From assembly GCA_017616555.1 (NCBI GenBank), contig JAFZXZ010000004.1, positions 1 to 41,089 of the forward strand: a stretch of DNA of 41,089 nucleotides, written 5' to 3'. The stretch's first letter is position 1, and every line of letters starts with the position of its first letter. The notes under the pieces were generated by a model, which saw nothing but the letters and a program-made list of their open reading frames with translations, ran no database searches and had not been told where the DNA came from. Positions 33,171 to 41,089 of this stretch are shown here, one piece after another. The DNA is from a bacterium. Its GTDB lineage: Bacteria; Auribacterota; UBA3054. The translations under genes and the position numbers were made by a program.

Positions 33171-33199
33171 ATTGTACGGAAAAATATATACAAAATCAA
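33171..33199 (-). promoter_or_regulatory. Predicted promoter of the AT-rich secreted-protein operon
   Basis: On the minus strand TTGATT (33194-33199), 17 nt and TACAAT (33171-33176) form a good sigma-70-like promoter, with a start near 33164 and a leader of about 17 nt. No terminator was seen between the CotH/lamin-tail gene stop (33221) and this promoter, so read-through from upstream is possible. Confidence 0.6.
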
Positions 33200-33220
33200 C
33201 ACTATAATGTTTTTAACAGT

Positions 33221-36200
33221 TTAGAGTTTTTTTCGAGCAGAAAAAAAACCGGCCAAAAGCCCAAAAATCGCCGCTATTCCCGGTTCCGGAGTGACGTAGG
33301 TCTTGACCGGAGCGGAGAAGACGCTGCCGCCGTCGGAATAGACCGCCTGGACGCGCCAGTACCAGGTGCCGTTGGGGATCACTATCTTGGCCTCGGTCTT
33401 GGTGGTCGTTTCAGTTCTGCCGTCGGTGAAGTAGGGATTGTTGGCGTACTGCACCTTGAAGGTGTAGGCGCCTTCCGGCTTGCTCCAGCTGCCTTCTATA
33501 TAGTTGTAGTAGTTGGTGGGCGTGTAGTAGGTGATGACAGGCGGTTCGAGGGAGAAGGGATTTTCCCAGGAGTCGGCGCCGTTTACGTTCTGCCCGCGCT
33601 CTTTCAGCCTGAAGGATCTTTCCTTCGGCATGACGATGGTGCCGGCTTTCCACAGACCCGCGATCACCGCAGGCTCCTTTTCGTCGGGAAGCGCAGAAGC
33701 GTCGCCCCAGGCCACGTAGTCCAAGATCTTGGTGTAATCGTTGGTCAGGTAGTATTCCGGGAAAGGCGAATCGGGCTCGAAGGGATAGAGGGAGATGGAG
33801 CCGGAGGGAGGAAGCTCAAGATCGGGATCGATGTCTTCCGCCATGATGGCCATATCCCCTCCCGGAGCGATCTTTTCGCTGGGCAGAACGTACCATTTTT
33901 CGCCTGGCATGACGCGGATAGCGTAGTATTTCAGATTCGTTTCCTTGCCGTCCTTCCGATCGAAGGTGTGGAACTGGATGTACTGGCTTCCCGGCACAGT
34001 TTGGACAGCCTCGATGTTGATGCCCATGTTATAAGCTTTCTTGGCGAAACTGTAGATCTTGAACTCGTCAAGTTTGCCGTTTAGGTAGCCGCCCAAAAAG
34101 AGAGGAGAACTCTGCAGAAGGTTGCCGGACCAGACAAGGCCGGAAACGCGGTGACCGTCCACATAGACGTAAGCTTCGTTCTTGTCCTTTTCATGCGTGA
34201 CGGCGAAATGGTGCCACTGGTTCGGTTCCAGGATGCGCTGGTTGTCGTCGGGATTGTAGCGGTCCATGATCCAGGAGTCGCCGCCGGGGAAACCGTCCGA
34301 GGTGCAGGAGTAGCCGTTGTCGAAGGGACCCCAGGCGATGCGGCCGCCGTGGTGCGTTCCGGAGTCGCCGTCCTGGCGCCAGCCGAGCTCTTCGTATTTC
34401 TTGAAGACGCGGCCCCAGTAGCGGCGGTTCCTTTGCGTGAAGTAAACCCAGGCTTCCACCGTGAAGTTGCCGGCGATGTTGATGTCACTGTGGGAGCCCA
34501 TCTGGACATAGTCTTCGTTGGAAGGACCGAAAGCAAGACACTTGCCGTAGCGGCCTTCATTGTCCCATTTGACGTCGCCCTGGAAATCGCCGGTCATCTT
34601 GCCGTCCTTGTCGGAAACAGTCGAACCGCTTCCCTCTTCCATCGGGATGGAGAGTCTAAGCGAGGGGTACTGCACTGCGATGGAGAAGGACTGAGTCAGC
34701 GTCCTTACGCCGTTGTTGGCCCTGACCGAGCAGGAGACAGTGCCTGGCTCTGTGAAAACGCCGCTGATCAATCCGTCGCTGTCGATCTTAAGAACGTCGT
34801 TGCCCTGCACGGAGTAGGAGATCGTTCTTCCTTTGGGATCGAAGGCAAAGGGACGATAGTAGTAGGGCTCCCCTACCATCGCGCTTCTGGGCGGAAGCGA
34901 GACGAAACTGTAAGTGAAGTTCGTAATGTAGGTGGGAGAGCCGACGGAACTGTTGACGGTCCTTTGCCAACTGGAGATGGTGCTGCGCAGATTCTGGGCT
35001 TCGGAAGTGTAGCTTCCGTCGCTTCTCCTGGCGTCATAGGAGCACTGGTCCCTCAGGTCGTCGAAGATGTCAAGGCACCTGGAGAGGGGCAGCACGCGCA
35101 CCATGTTCGTCATGTGGGCGTAGAAGGCGCGCATAACGGCAGGGTGCCGGCAGAAGCGCTGGATGCCGCCTGTTATCGGATACAAGGGAACGTTGCCCCA
35201 GACGACGCAGCTGCCGATGTCCTGAGGCCAGAGCTGTGTCCTGCCGGTAGCTTTGTCGCCGTAGAGGATGTAGTTTTGGCCCCACTGCGTCCAGGAGTCG
35301 CTGTTGTTCAAAAACTTCAGCATGCACCATTCCTTGGCCGCGGCGGAAACGTCGAAGTAATTCGTCACCCTGGAATTGTAATCCTTGTTGTCGAAGATGT
35401 ACAAAGCTTCCATGCCGGCAGCGATGTCCTTATACTGTTTGTCCGGGTTCATGTCGGCCAAAGGCTCGTAGCAGTCTTTGTACGTTTCCTTCTTGTAGTC
35501 GGCAAAACTGAACATAGCCTGCTGGGCGTTGGCGGCGGTGGCTTTGTAGCAGTTGCCGTCGTAGCCGAGCTTCCTCAGATGAACGTCGTCGTAGCCTTCC
35601 ACGGAATGCATAAGGCCCTGCAAGGAACCCATGCGGCGGGCCAGGTGCGGTTCACTGTCGTATATGGGCGTCTTGGAGGCGCGGTAGATCCTCTGCGCAT
35701 AGGCCACGGCGAGGAACGGCGAGCCGTCCTCCCAGTTGTAAGTGTTGGAGACTTTGTCGTGCCCGTGGTACTTTTTGCCGTAGTTGAGCCTGATGTTGTG
35801 GGCGACGCGGTACTGGCGGCTGTAGTTGCCTTTGTAGTGGATGCCGCAGTTGTAATAGATGTTCGTGCCGATGATCAGAGTGCCGTCGGTGTTGTCGTTG
35901 TTCCAAAGACGCTTCGAGGAGAGCTTGTTGTAGTTCTCGCTGGTCATCAGAATACGGTAAACGGGGATCTGGTAATCGGTGGTGTCGTCAACTTCCAGCA
36001 TGCAGGGGCGATTTGCTCCCCAGCTTGGGAACGTAATGGTCTTGCCGTCGCAGTTGATCTCGTAATAGAAGGAGACCTGGTCGTTGTGGGACAATCCCGT
36101 CACAGAACAATAGACTCTCTTCTGCGTGGAGTTGTAGCTGAGAGGAAGCGTGTTCCAGGAGCCGTAATTGCCGATGCGGTAATAGAGATTGCCGCTGGGC

Positions 36201-38812
36201 TGGCCGGAAACGCCGTCCAGGTAGCAGTAGAAGTAAACTCGGGAAGAGGAGGTCGGGACCGCGGGAGAGTGGAAGGCGTCTATCACTCTCGGATCATTGG
36301 CGTCCCTTCCGACGGAGCCGCCGTAGGAGAGACGGTAGTTTTTGGGATCAGTGCCGTTCTTGGTGAGGTCGAGCCTCTCAAGGGAAGCGCCCACGCCGTC
36401 GGCGTCGCCGCCCCATTCGCCGTCGTCACGGTAAGAAGCGGTGTCTATAATTTTGCCGTCGCTGTTCCTTAAGATGAAAGTATCGGAGCCGTGGTCGGGT
36501 GAGTAACCCAGATCGTAATAGTATTTGACGGAAGGATACGCGGTGTGGAAGGCGTTGGTGGCGGCGCAGAGGTAGAGGAATTCGCCCGCCGGAAGTTTGA
36601 CTTTCGGCATGGCGGTCTTGCCTTTTTCCTTGCTCTCAAGCGTCCAGCCCGCCAGATCGACCGTCTCGCTTCCGTAGTTCTTGAACTCCAAGTATTCCTG
36701 TTTGCCGAAAGCGTTGTGCAGGTCGTGGTAGTTTATCTCAGAGATAGCGACCGTCTCGGGAGGCAGACCGATCCTGAGATATTTGAAGACGGCGCTGGAA
36801 CTGGCGGCCTGGGGCGGGATCTTGTAATAGAAACTCATGGTATAGGAGTTGCCCGTGGTCAGGTCTTCCGAGAAGTAGGGCCTGACGTAGCTGCCGGAAG
36901 AGTTGCCGCCGCCAGCGCCAGTAGCCACGACGTGCAGGCAGCCTCTGGCATTGTGTCCGTCCGTATTGTCCCAGAAAGTGCCGGAGTGGTTGCCCCTGGG
37001 CACCCAGTTGTCGATGTTGGAATCGAAATTACTGTTCGCCATGTAATTCTTGGTGGCGTCACGCATCTCGAATTCATCGATCAGTATCTCGCCAGCCGCG
37101 TCCATGTAGATGTACATCTTGGCGGAGTCGCTGGCGTTGTCGGTAATGGTCGCTTTCTGCCATTCGGTAGTGGGCTCGACGGTAATGGTGTGCGATTCGT
37201 AGGAGAGCCTGGCGGTCATGGAGGCGGCCGGCTTGGCCTCCTCGACGCTCTGCTTGGGCCAACCGTAGAACGCGCCGTCCTTTCTTATCGTCAGGGAGTA
37301 GCGCAGCGTTCCGGAAGCGTTCCTGGCGGGCAGCGTGACTTTGTAGAGGCCGCTTTCCGTATCGAGAGTAAGAAGCTGCGAATGGAGCTCGGCGTTGTCC
37401 ATGCCGTAATTGAAAGTGACTTCCTGAATGTTGTCGCCCAGGACCGCGAAAGCGAATTCAAGGGGCGAATCGCTCAGAGGTTCGAAGGGAGGATAGCAGA
37501 CGACGGAAAGCGCCGGGACGTCGCCCGCGGCGGAATTGGCTTTGCCGGGCGTTCCGTAAAGCTTGGAAGCGCCCCAGCTTTCAACATCATCGCCGTCAAG
37601 GCTGGGATCCAAGAGTTCCAAAGAGCAGCCCGTGCCGCAGGCCAGAGACGGCCAGGGAGATTCGCTGCCGTAGCGGGCGGAATCAATAACGTAGCCGTTG
37701 CAGTCCGTCAGCTTCACGCTGCCGCTCTTGCCGAAAAGCTTGAGCTTGCAGTTAATAACAGGGATCTTGTCGCCGTAGATGGCGGTGATGGTCTTCTTCT
37801 TGGAAGGTGCGACAAGATATTTGCCAGGTTCGATATTAAGAGACTTGGTGTCCAATACCACGCCGTTGATCATGCAGTTCTTCAGGTCAACAGTCTCTGT
37901 AGTCGGGTTGAAGAGTTCCACGTACTGGTAGTCGTCGTCGGAAGCCGCAAGTCCGCTGTCGTGCATGATCTCGTTTATGATGACGCAGTGCTGGGGCAGA
38001 CGTTTAGTCAAAGTCGTGAATTCTTCCTCGACGGTCTGAGTGCCAAGGGGACCGTTGACGTTCAAAGTGTATTTCACCTTGCTGCCGGCTTCGCCGGCGT
38101 TTAGCGTGGCCAGGAACCAGCCGTCTTTTTTCCTTGTGCCGACAGTAAGAGAGCCGACCGTCAAAGTCGCCGAAGCAATGTTGCCGTAGGAGGCCCTGAC
38201 GCCCACCGTGACAGTTTCGCCGGACACAGGCGAAACGGGATCCCTTCTCGTTTCCAGAAGCAGCGTGCCATCAGGAACAAAGGCGGAGTTCTCCGCACCC
38301 GGCGTTCCGCCGCGGACGGTACTGGCCGCCCAGACTTTAGGATTATCAAGGGGGAAATTGGGATTCTTCAATTCCAAGGAGGGGCCGTCGCCATCCGGTT
38401 CTTCCGGCCATTCTCCGCCATCCAGGTAATAGACCTTCGATATGGTGGCGTTTTGAGCGTTCCTAAGCTCCACTTCTTCGCCGCTGTTACTGAGTTTGCC
38501 GCTAATAAAGGGACCGTAGGGTTCCGGAGCGTCGGGGTACGTGACTTTGAAGCGGTCGGGATAACGCGCAACCACGACATAGCCGTTGGCAGCGATCGCA
38601 GCGCCCTCCGGGAAAACAAAATCGAAACCCTTGTTGAACTTCCAGCCCGCCAGGGAGACTTCCTCTCCCGAATTGTTGTAGAGTTCCACGAATTCCGCGG
38701 AGTCCTCGGAGCCTGGCGGATTGTAGTTGATCTCGTTTATCACTACGTCCGCCAAGGAGGCGTTGACCAGCAATACGCTGGCAAGGGTCAGCAAATACAA
38801 AGCGTTTTTCAT
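33221..38812 (-). CDS. Giant lamin-tail / CotH / LamG surface protein with PEP-CTERM tail
   Basis: An 1863-residue exported protein. After signal peptide 1-21 come lamin-tail domains at about 22-150 (VVINEINYNPPG, EFVELYNNSGEEVSLAGW), 275-420 (VIINEIMHDSG) and 685-830 (VAISEINYHD, EYLEFKNYGSETVDLAGW). A carbohydrate-binding-like beta module lies at about 530-680 and a CotH kinase-like region at about 945-1250. An Ig-like domain follows (1305-1380), then a LamG/concanavalin-like domain (1385-1590, FTVEAWVYF, NQWHHFAVTHE), a degenerate fourth lamin-tail-like part (1600-1750) and an FnIII-like domain (1755-1840). The tail TPEPG, hydrophobic helix and RKKL is PEP-CTERM. In the CotH region the usual PWD-D active-site motif reads WPQDIGS (Asp1198), so kinase activity is doubtful. 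The start overlaps the S9 peptidase stop (ATGA). Confidence 0.9.
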   Translation of the reverse strand: MKNALYLLTLASVLLVNASLADVVINEINYNPPGSEDSAEFVELYNNSGEEVSLAGWKFNKGFDFVFPEGAAIAANGYVVVARYPDRFKVTYPDAPEPYGPFISGKLSNSGEEVELRNAQNATISKVYYLDGGEWPEEPDGDGPSLELKNPNFPLDNPKVWAASTVRGGTPGAENSAFVPDGTLLLETRRDPVSPVSGETVTVGVRASYGNIASATLTVGSLTVGTRKKDGWFLATLNAGEAGSKVKYTLNVNGPLGTQTVEEEFTTLTKRLPQHCVIINEIMHDSGLAASDDDYQYVELFNPTTETVDLKNCMINGVVLDTKSLNIEPGKYLVAPSKKKTITAIYGDKIPVINCKLKLFGKSGSVKLTDCNGYVIDSARYGSESPWPSLACGTGCSLELLDPSLDGDDVESWGASKLYGTPGKANSAAGDVPALSVVCYPPFEPLSDSPLEFAFAVLGDNIQEVTFNYGMDNAELHSQLLTLDTESGLYKVTLPARNASGTLRYSLTIRKDGAFYGWPKQSVEEAKPAASMTARLSYESHTITVEPTTEWQKATITDNASDSAKMYIYMDAAGEILIDEFEMRDATKNYMANSNFDSNIDNWVPRGNHSGTFWDNTDGHNARGCLHVVATGAGGGNSSGSYVRPYFSEDLTTGNSYTMSFYYKIPPQAASSSAVFKYLRIGLPPETVAISEINYHDLHNAFGKQEYLEFKNYGSETVDLAGWTLESKEKGKTAMPKVKLPAGEFLYLCAATNAFHTAYPSVKYYYDLGYSPDHGSDTFILRNSDGKIIDTASYRDDGEWGGDADGVGASLERLDLTKNGTDPKNYRLSYGGSVGRDANDPRVIDAFHSPAVPTSSSRVYFYCYLDGVSGQPSGNLYYRIGNYGSWNTLPLSYNSTQKRVYCSVTGLSHNDQVSFYYEINCDGKTITFPSWGANRPCMLEVDDTTDYQIPVYRILMTSENYNKLSSKRLWNNDNTDGTLIIGTNIYYNCGIHYKGNYSRQYRVAHNIRLNYGKKYHGHDKVSNTYNWEDGSPFLAVAYAQRIYRASKTPIYDSEPHLARRMGSLQGLMHSVEGYDDVHLRKLGYDGNCYKATAANAQQAMFSFADYKKETYKDCYEPLADMNPDKQYKDIAAGMEALYIFDNKDYNSRVTNYFDVSAAAKEWCMLKFLNNSDSWTQWGQNYILYGDKATGRTQLWPQDIGSCVVWGNVPLYPITGGIQRFCRHPAVMRAFYAHMTNMVRVLPLSRCLDIFDDLRDQCSYDARRSDGSYTSEAQNLRSTISSWQRTVNSSVGSPTYITNFTYSFVSLPPRSAMVGEPYYYRPFAFDPKGRTISYSVQGNDVLKIDSDGLISGVFTEPGTVSCSVRANNGVRTLTQSFSIAVQYPSLRLSIPMEEGSGSTVSDKDGKMTGDFQGDVKWDNEGRYGKCLAFGPSNEDYVQMGSHSDINIAGNFTVEAWVYFTQRNRRYWGRVFKKYEELGWRQDGDSGTHHGGRIAWGPFDNGYSCTSDGFPGGDSWIMDRYNPDDNQRILEPNQWHHFAVTHEKDKNEAYVYVDGHRVSGLVWSGNLLQSSPLFLGGYLNGKLDEFKIYSFAKKAYNMGINIEAVQTVPGSQYIQFHTFDRKDGKETNLKYYAIRVMPGEKWYVLPSEKIAPGGDMAIMAEDIDPDLELPPSGSISLYPFEPDSPFPEYYLTNDYTKILDYVAWGDASALPDEKEPAVIAGLWKAGTIVMPKERSFRLKERGQNVNGADSWENPFSLEPPVITYYTPTNYYNYIEGSWSKPEGAYTFKVQYANNPYFTDGRTETTTKTEAKIVIPNGTWYWRVQAVYSDGGSVFSAPVKTYVTPEPGIAAIFGLLAGFFSARKKL

Positions 38813-40962
38813 TTCTGCTCCTTAGGTCCCAGACCCATGTGTTCCTCGAAGTAAGCGGCGATCCTTTCCATGCAGTCGGGAAGGCTCTCAAACCTGAGGT
38901 CTAAGCCGTGGTTGTCCTTGGGGTATATCATAAGATCGAAGTATTTCTGTTTTTCAATAAGCTGCTGGATCATCCAGGCGGCGTCCTGGAAAAGCACGTT
39001 GTCATCCTGCATGCCGTGGATCAAAAGAAGGTTGCCCTCCAAGCCCGCGGCGTGGAAGACGGGAGAGGTCGCCTTGTAAATTTCCGGGTCGTCCTTGGGA
39101 CGCCCCAATCTCGGGGCGGTGTAGGAATCCCAGTAGTTCTTCCAGTCCGTCACAGGCTTCCAGGAAACGCCGGTATTGAAAACGCCCGGGAAATCGCACA
39201 TGACCATGAGCGTCAAAAATCCGCCGTAGCTGCCGCCCCAGACGCCGATCCTCTTTTCATCGACATAAGGCAGCGCCTTCAGATATTCCGCGCAGGAGAC
39301 CAGTTCCTTGGAGTCCACGATGCCCAATGACTTGTAATAGCCTTGCGCGAACTTGTGGCCGTAGCCGTGGCTGGCTCTCAGGTCGATGCCGACCAGGATG
39401 TAGCCCATCTCGTTGGCCATGTAGTTGTCAAGGAGATTGTAGCGGCCGAAGCCCATCTTTCCCTGCCCCGCGTAAACGCAGCGCAGGACGGCGGGATATT
39501 TCTTCTTCGGGTCGAAATCGCGAGGCAGTGTCAGCGTCCCGCAGATCTCCAAGCCGTCCTCTTTGTTCCTGAAGGAAAATTCCTTTATGATGGCGCGCGG
39601 CCATTTCTTCAAAAGCGGAGAAGCGGTGTCGAGTATCTGCGTGAACTTGCCCTTCGCGCCGGTGACTAAAAGCACGGGCGGCTCCATAAGCGAACTGGCC
39701 TGGACCGCCAGCTGTTTTCCGTCCTTGCTGACAACAGCGCTTTCCCAGCAGCGGTCGCTGCACTTCACGCGCTTTTCAGGGTCATTTGCGTTCTTCTTCG
39801 CGTAGAGGAAAGCTTTCCTGGGATCGGGATTGAGGGCTGAAAAATAGATCCTGCCGTTTTCGCAGACAGTAAAATTCGTGATGTCGTAGCCGCCGGCAGT
39901 GATACGTTTCGGCGTTTTGCTTCCCGCTTTCAGCTCGTAGAGCTGCAGCCAGCCGTCGCGGTAACTCAAAAAGTAGAGCGTCCCCTCTTTGTCATAGCTG
40001 ATGGGCGACCATTCGATCCAGGGCTCAAGGTGATCGCTGAAGCGCTCCTTCACGACCCAGCCTTTCTTATAGGAGGCTTCGCAGAGATGGTAAGTGCGGT
40101 AATCGTCCTCCACGTAAGCGAAAGCGAAAGTCTTGCCATCCACAGACACGGCCGCGGCGTGCGGCCTGACGGTCGTCCCCTTCTTGCATTCCTCGGGTTT
40201 GAAATTCGGAAGCTCGGGATACTCTAAGAGAGAACTCTCTTTGGTGAGGTCCAAAAAGCCGTAGCGGAAGAGCGCCAGGGGCTTCCCGACGTTGTTCCTT
40301 CTCAGGTTGTTGATCTTTACTTCCTTTTCGGGAGTGTAGTCCGGCATCCTGATGTCCTCGTAGGTCGAGGAGTCCTCGACTAAGACCGCGGCGTATTTGC
40401 CGTCCGGAGAGACGCGGTAATCGCAGACGGAAGTGTGCGGCTTAGTTAGGAAGGTCAATTGCCTGACCGTGCCGTGGTCGAGATCGTAGGAATAAAGATT
40501 TCCGCCCTTCACGAAGAAAGCTTCGGGGTCTTTTTCCGGGATCGTGAGATTGTACTGTCCCCCGTTGGTCAGCGTCAGTCTTTCGACGTTTCCCTCAAGG
40601 TCGCAGATGAAAAGGTTACCGCGGCAGAGGAAGACGATGTCGTAGGTGTCGTTGACGAAAGAAAATTCGCTGATGCCGGTGTACATAATTTCGGCGTATG
40701 CGACGTCTTTGGGATCGCGCGTATCATCCTCGCAGGGGAATCTCTTTATCTTTTCGGCGTCCGTCAGCTTCCTTATGCTGCCGTCCTCCAATTTCACAAA
40801 AAGATCCCTGACCGCTCCGCCCGTTTCGTTCCACAAAAAAGCCAATATCCTGCCGTCGGCGGAGAAAGTCGTCCCCGAAATGGTCTGGCCGTAAGTCAGA
40901 GGTCTGGTGTAGAGTTCCCTGAGCGTAGGGCCCTTGGGAATATGTCTCAAAAAAGTTTTCAT
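38809..40962 (-). CDS. S9 family prolyl oligopeptidase-type peptidase
   Basis: A 717-residue serine peptidase of the DPP-IV/acylaminoacyl peptidase type, which cleaves short peptides. Residues about 25-445 are a seven-bladed-type beta-propeller with repeated FSADGRILAFLW, VSPDGKYAAVLVE and VSVDGKTFAFAYVE units. The alpha/beta hydrolase domain (about 455-717) has Ser578 (VWGGSYGGFL), Asp653 (HGMQDDNVLFQ) and His685 (PKDNHGL), the full triad. No signal peptide is visible, so a cytoplasmic location is likely. It would finish peptides that enter the cell, possibly products of the exported subtilases, which is inference. The extended -10 promoter and AAGGA are just upstream, and its stop overlaps the next gene. 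Confidence 0.92.
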   Translation of the reverse strand: MKTFLRHIPKGPTLRELYTRPLTYGQTISGTTFSADGRILAFLWNETGGAVRDLFVKLEDGSIRKLTDAEKIKRFPCEDDTRDPKDVAYAEIMYTGISEFSFVNDTYDIVFLCRGNLFICDLEGNVERLTLTNGGQYNLTIPEKDPEAFFVKGGNLYSYDLDHGTVRQLTFLTKPHTSVCDYRVSPDGKYAAVLVEDSSTYEDIRMPDYTPEKEVKINNLRRNNVGKPLALFRYGFLDLTKESSLLEYPELPNFKPEECKKGTTVRPHAAAVSVDGKTFAFAYVEDDYRTYHLCEASYKKGWVVKERFSDHLEPWIEWSPISYDKEGTLYFLSYRDGWLQLYELKAGSKTPKRITAGGYDITNFTVCENGRIYFSALNPDPRKAFLYAKKNANDPEKRVKCSDRCWESAVVSKDGKQLAVQASSLMEPPVLLVTGAKGKFTQILDTASPLLKKWPRAIIKEFSFRNKEDGLEICGTLTLPRDFDPKKKYPAVLRCVYAGQGKMGFGRYNLLDNYMANEMGYILVGIDLRASHGYGHKFAQGYYKSLGIVDSKELVSCAEYLKALPYVDEKRIGVWGGSYGGFLTLMVMCDFPGVFNTGVSWKPVTDWKNYWDSYTAPRLGRPKDDPEIYKATSPVFHAAGLEGNLLLIHGMQDDNVLFQDAAWMIQQLIEKQKYFDLMIYPKDNHGLDLRFESLPDCMERIAAYFEEHMGLGPKEQK

Positions 40963-41003
40963 GCGCGTTCCTTAAGCGGATTTTTACCTTTACTTAACCT
41001 TGT

Positions 41004-41012
41004 ATTATAACA
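41004..41012 (-). promoter_or_regulatory. Extended -10 promoter of the S9 peptidase / CotH-lamin-tail unit
   Basis: TGTTATAAT on the minus strand is an extended -10 element with no strong -35. The start would lie near 40997, about 35 nt before the S9 peptidase ATG at 40962, with TAAGGA as ribosome-binding site. Between here and the window end (41089) I see no gene. Confidence 0.55.
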
Positions 41013-41089
41013 AAAATGGGAATCCGCATAAAGACTGGCATTTGGCTTTCTCGTTGCTTTTTTCGGGAAATTTTAATAAACTTTCTCGA

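Noticed and set aside
34151..36472. Long plus-strand open frame (773 codons) opposite the CotH/lamin-tail gene
   Set aside because: It is antisense to a gene with clear domains, has low-complexity Val/Ala/Gly-rich translation, and no ribosome-binding site or recognisable motif. It is a shadow of GC-rich codon usage.
36545..38104. Plus-strand open frame of 519 codons
   Set aside because: Again antisense to lamin-tail domains, with no supporting initiation signals or motifs.

Overview
The window reads as a chromosomal segment of a Gram-negative bacterium of the PVC superphylum, most plausibly a gut-type Lentisphaerota or Kiritimatiellota. This is an inference from four things: a V-type ATPase operon containing the DUF2764 gene, as in Chlamydiae and relatives; a heptose kinase for LPS; five proteins with PEP-CTERM sorting tails; and a GH89 alpha-N-acetylglucosaminidase. 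Every supported gene lies on the minus strand, so transcription runs from high to low coordinates. Most of the window is GC-rich with tight, often overlapping genes.

From high to low coordinate, the transcription units are as follows. (1) 40962-33221: an S9 prolyl-oligopeptidase-type peptidase, overlapped by 4 nt by a 1863-residue lamin-tail/CotH/LamG protein with a PEP-CTERM tail. (2) 33147-26863: an AT-rich five-gene operon of secreted proteins that I cannot assign to any known system. It has its own promoter and terminator, and its first and last genes are paralogous. (3) 26704-24041: a PEP-CTERM protein made of alternating jelly-roll-like and Ig/BACON-like modules. (4) 24040-23670: an intergenic region holding two inverted copies of a long palindromic repeat. 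(5) 23669-21123: a GH89 enzyme. (6) 20988-16508: a housekeeping operon of an EF-G-like GTPase, heptose-7-phosphate kinase, YebC and RNase HI. (7) 16439-8032: a small secreted protein, two KP-43-like subtilases and a SixA-type phosphatase. (8) 7979-1346: a LysM lipoprotein, an AEC transporter and a third large subtilase. (9) 1300-1: the start of the V-type ATPase operon (subunit E, DUF2764 protein, subunit A cut by the window edge).

The dominant theme is export and surface display. Three paralogous subtilases, the modular 24041-26704 protein, the CotH/lamin-tail giant and a GLUG-like protein look like parts of one surface or extracellular repertoire, and five of them are marked for an exosortase that is not encoded here. 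The two items I consider most likely to be undescribed are the AT-rich five-gene secreted operon (26863-33147) and a roughly 190-residue domain that occurs both alone (15714-16439) and as the replacement C-terminus of the adjacent subtilase (13073-15697).

No tRNA, rRNA, CRISPR array, insertion sequence with a transposase, or riboswitch was recognised. Domain assignments were made by eye, without database searches.
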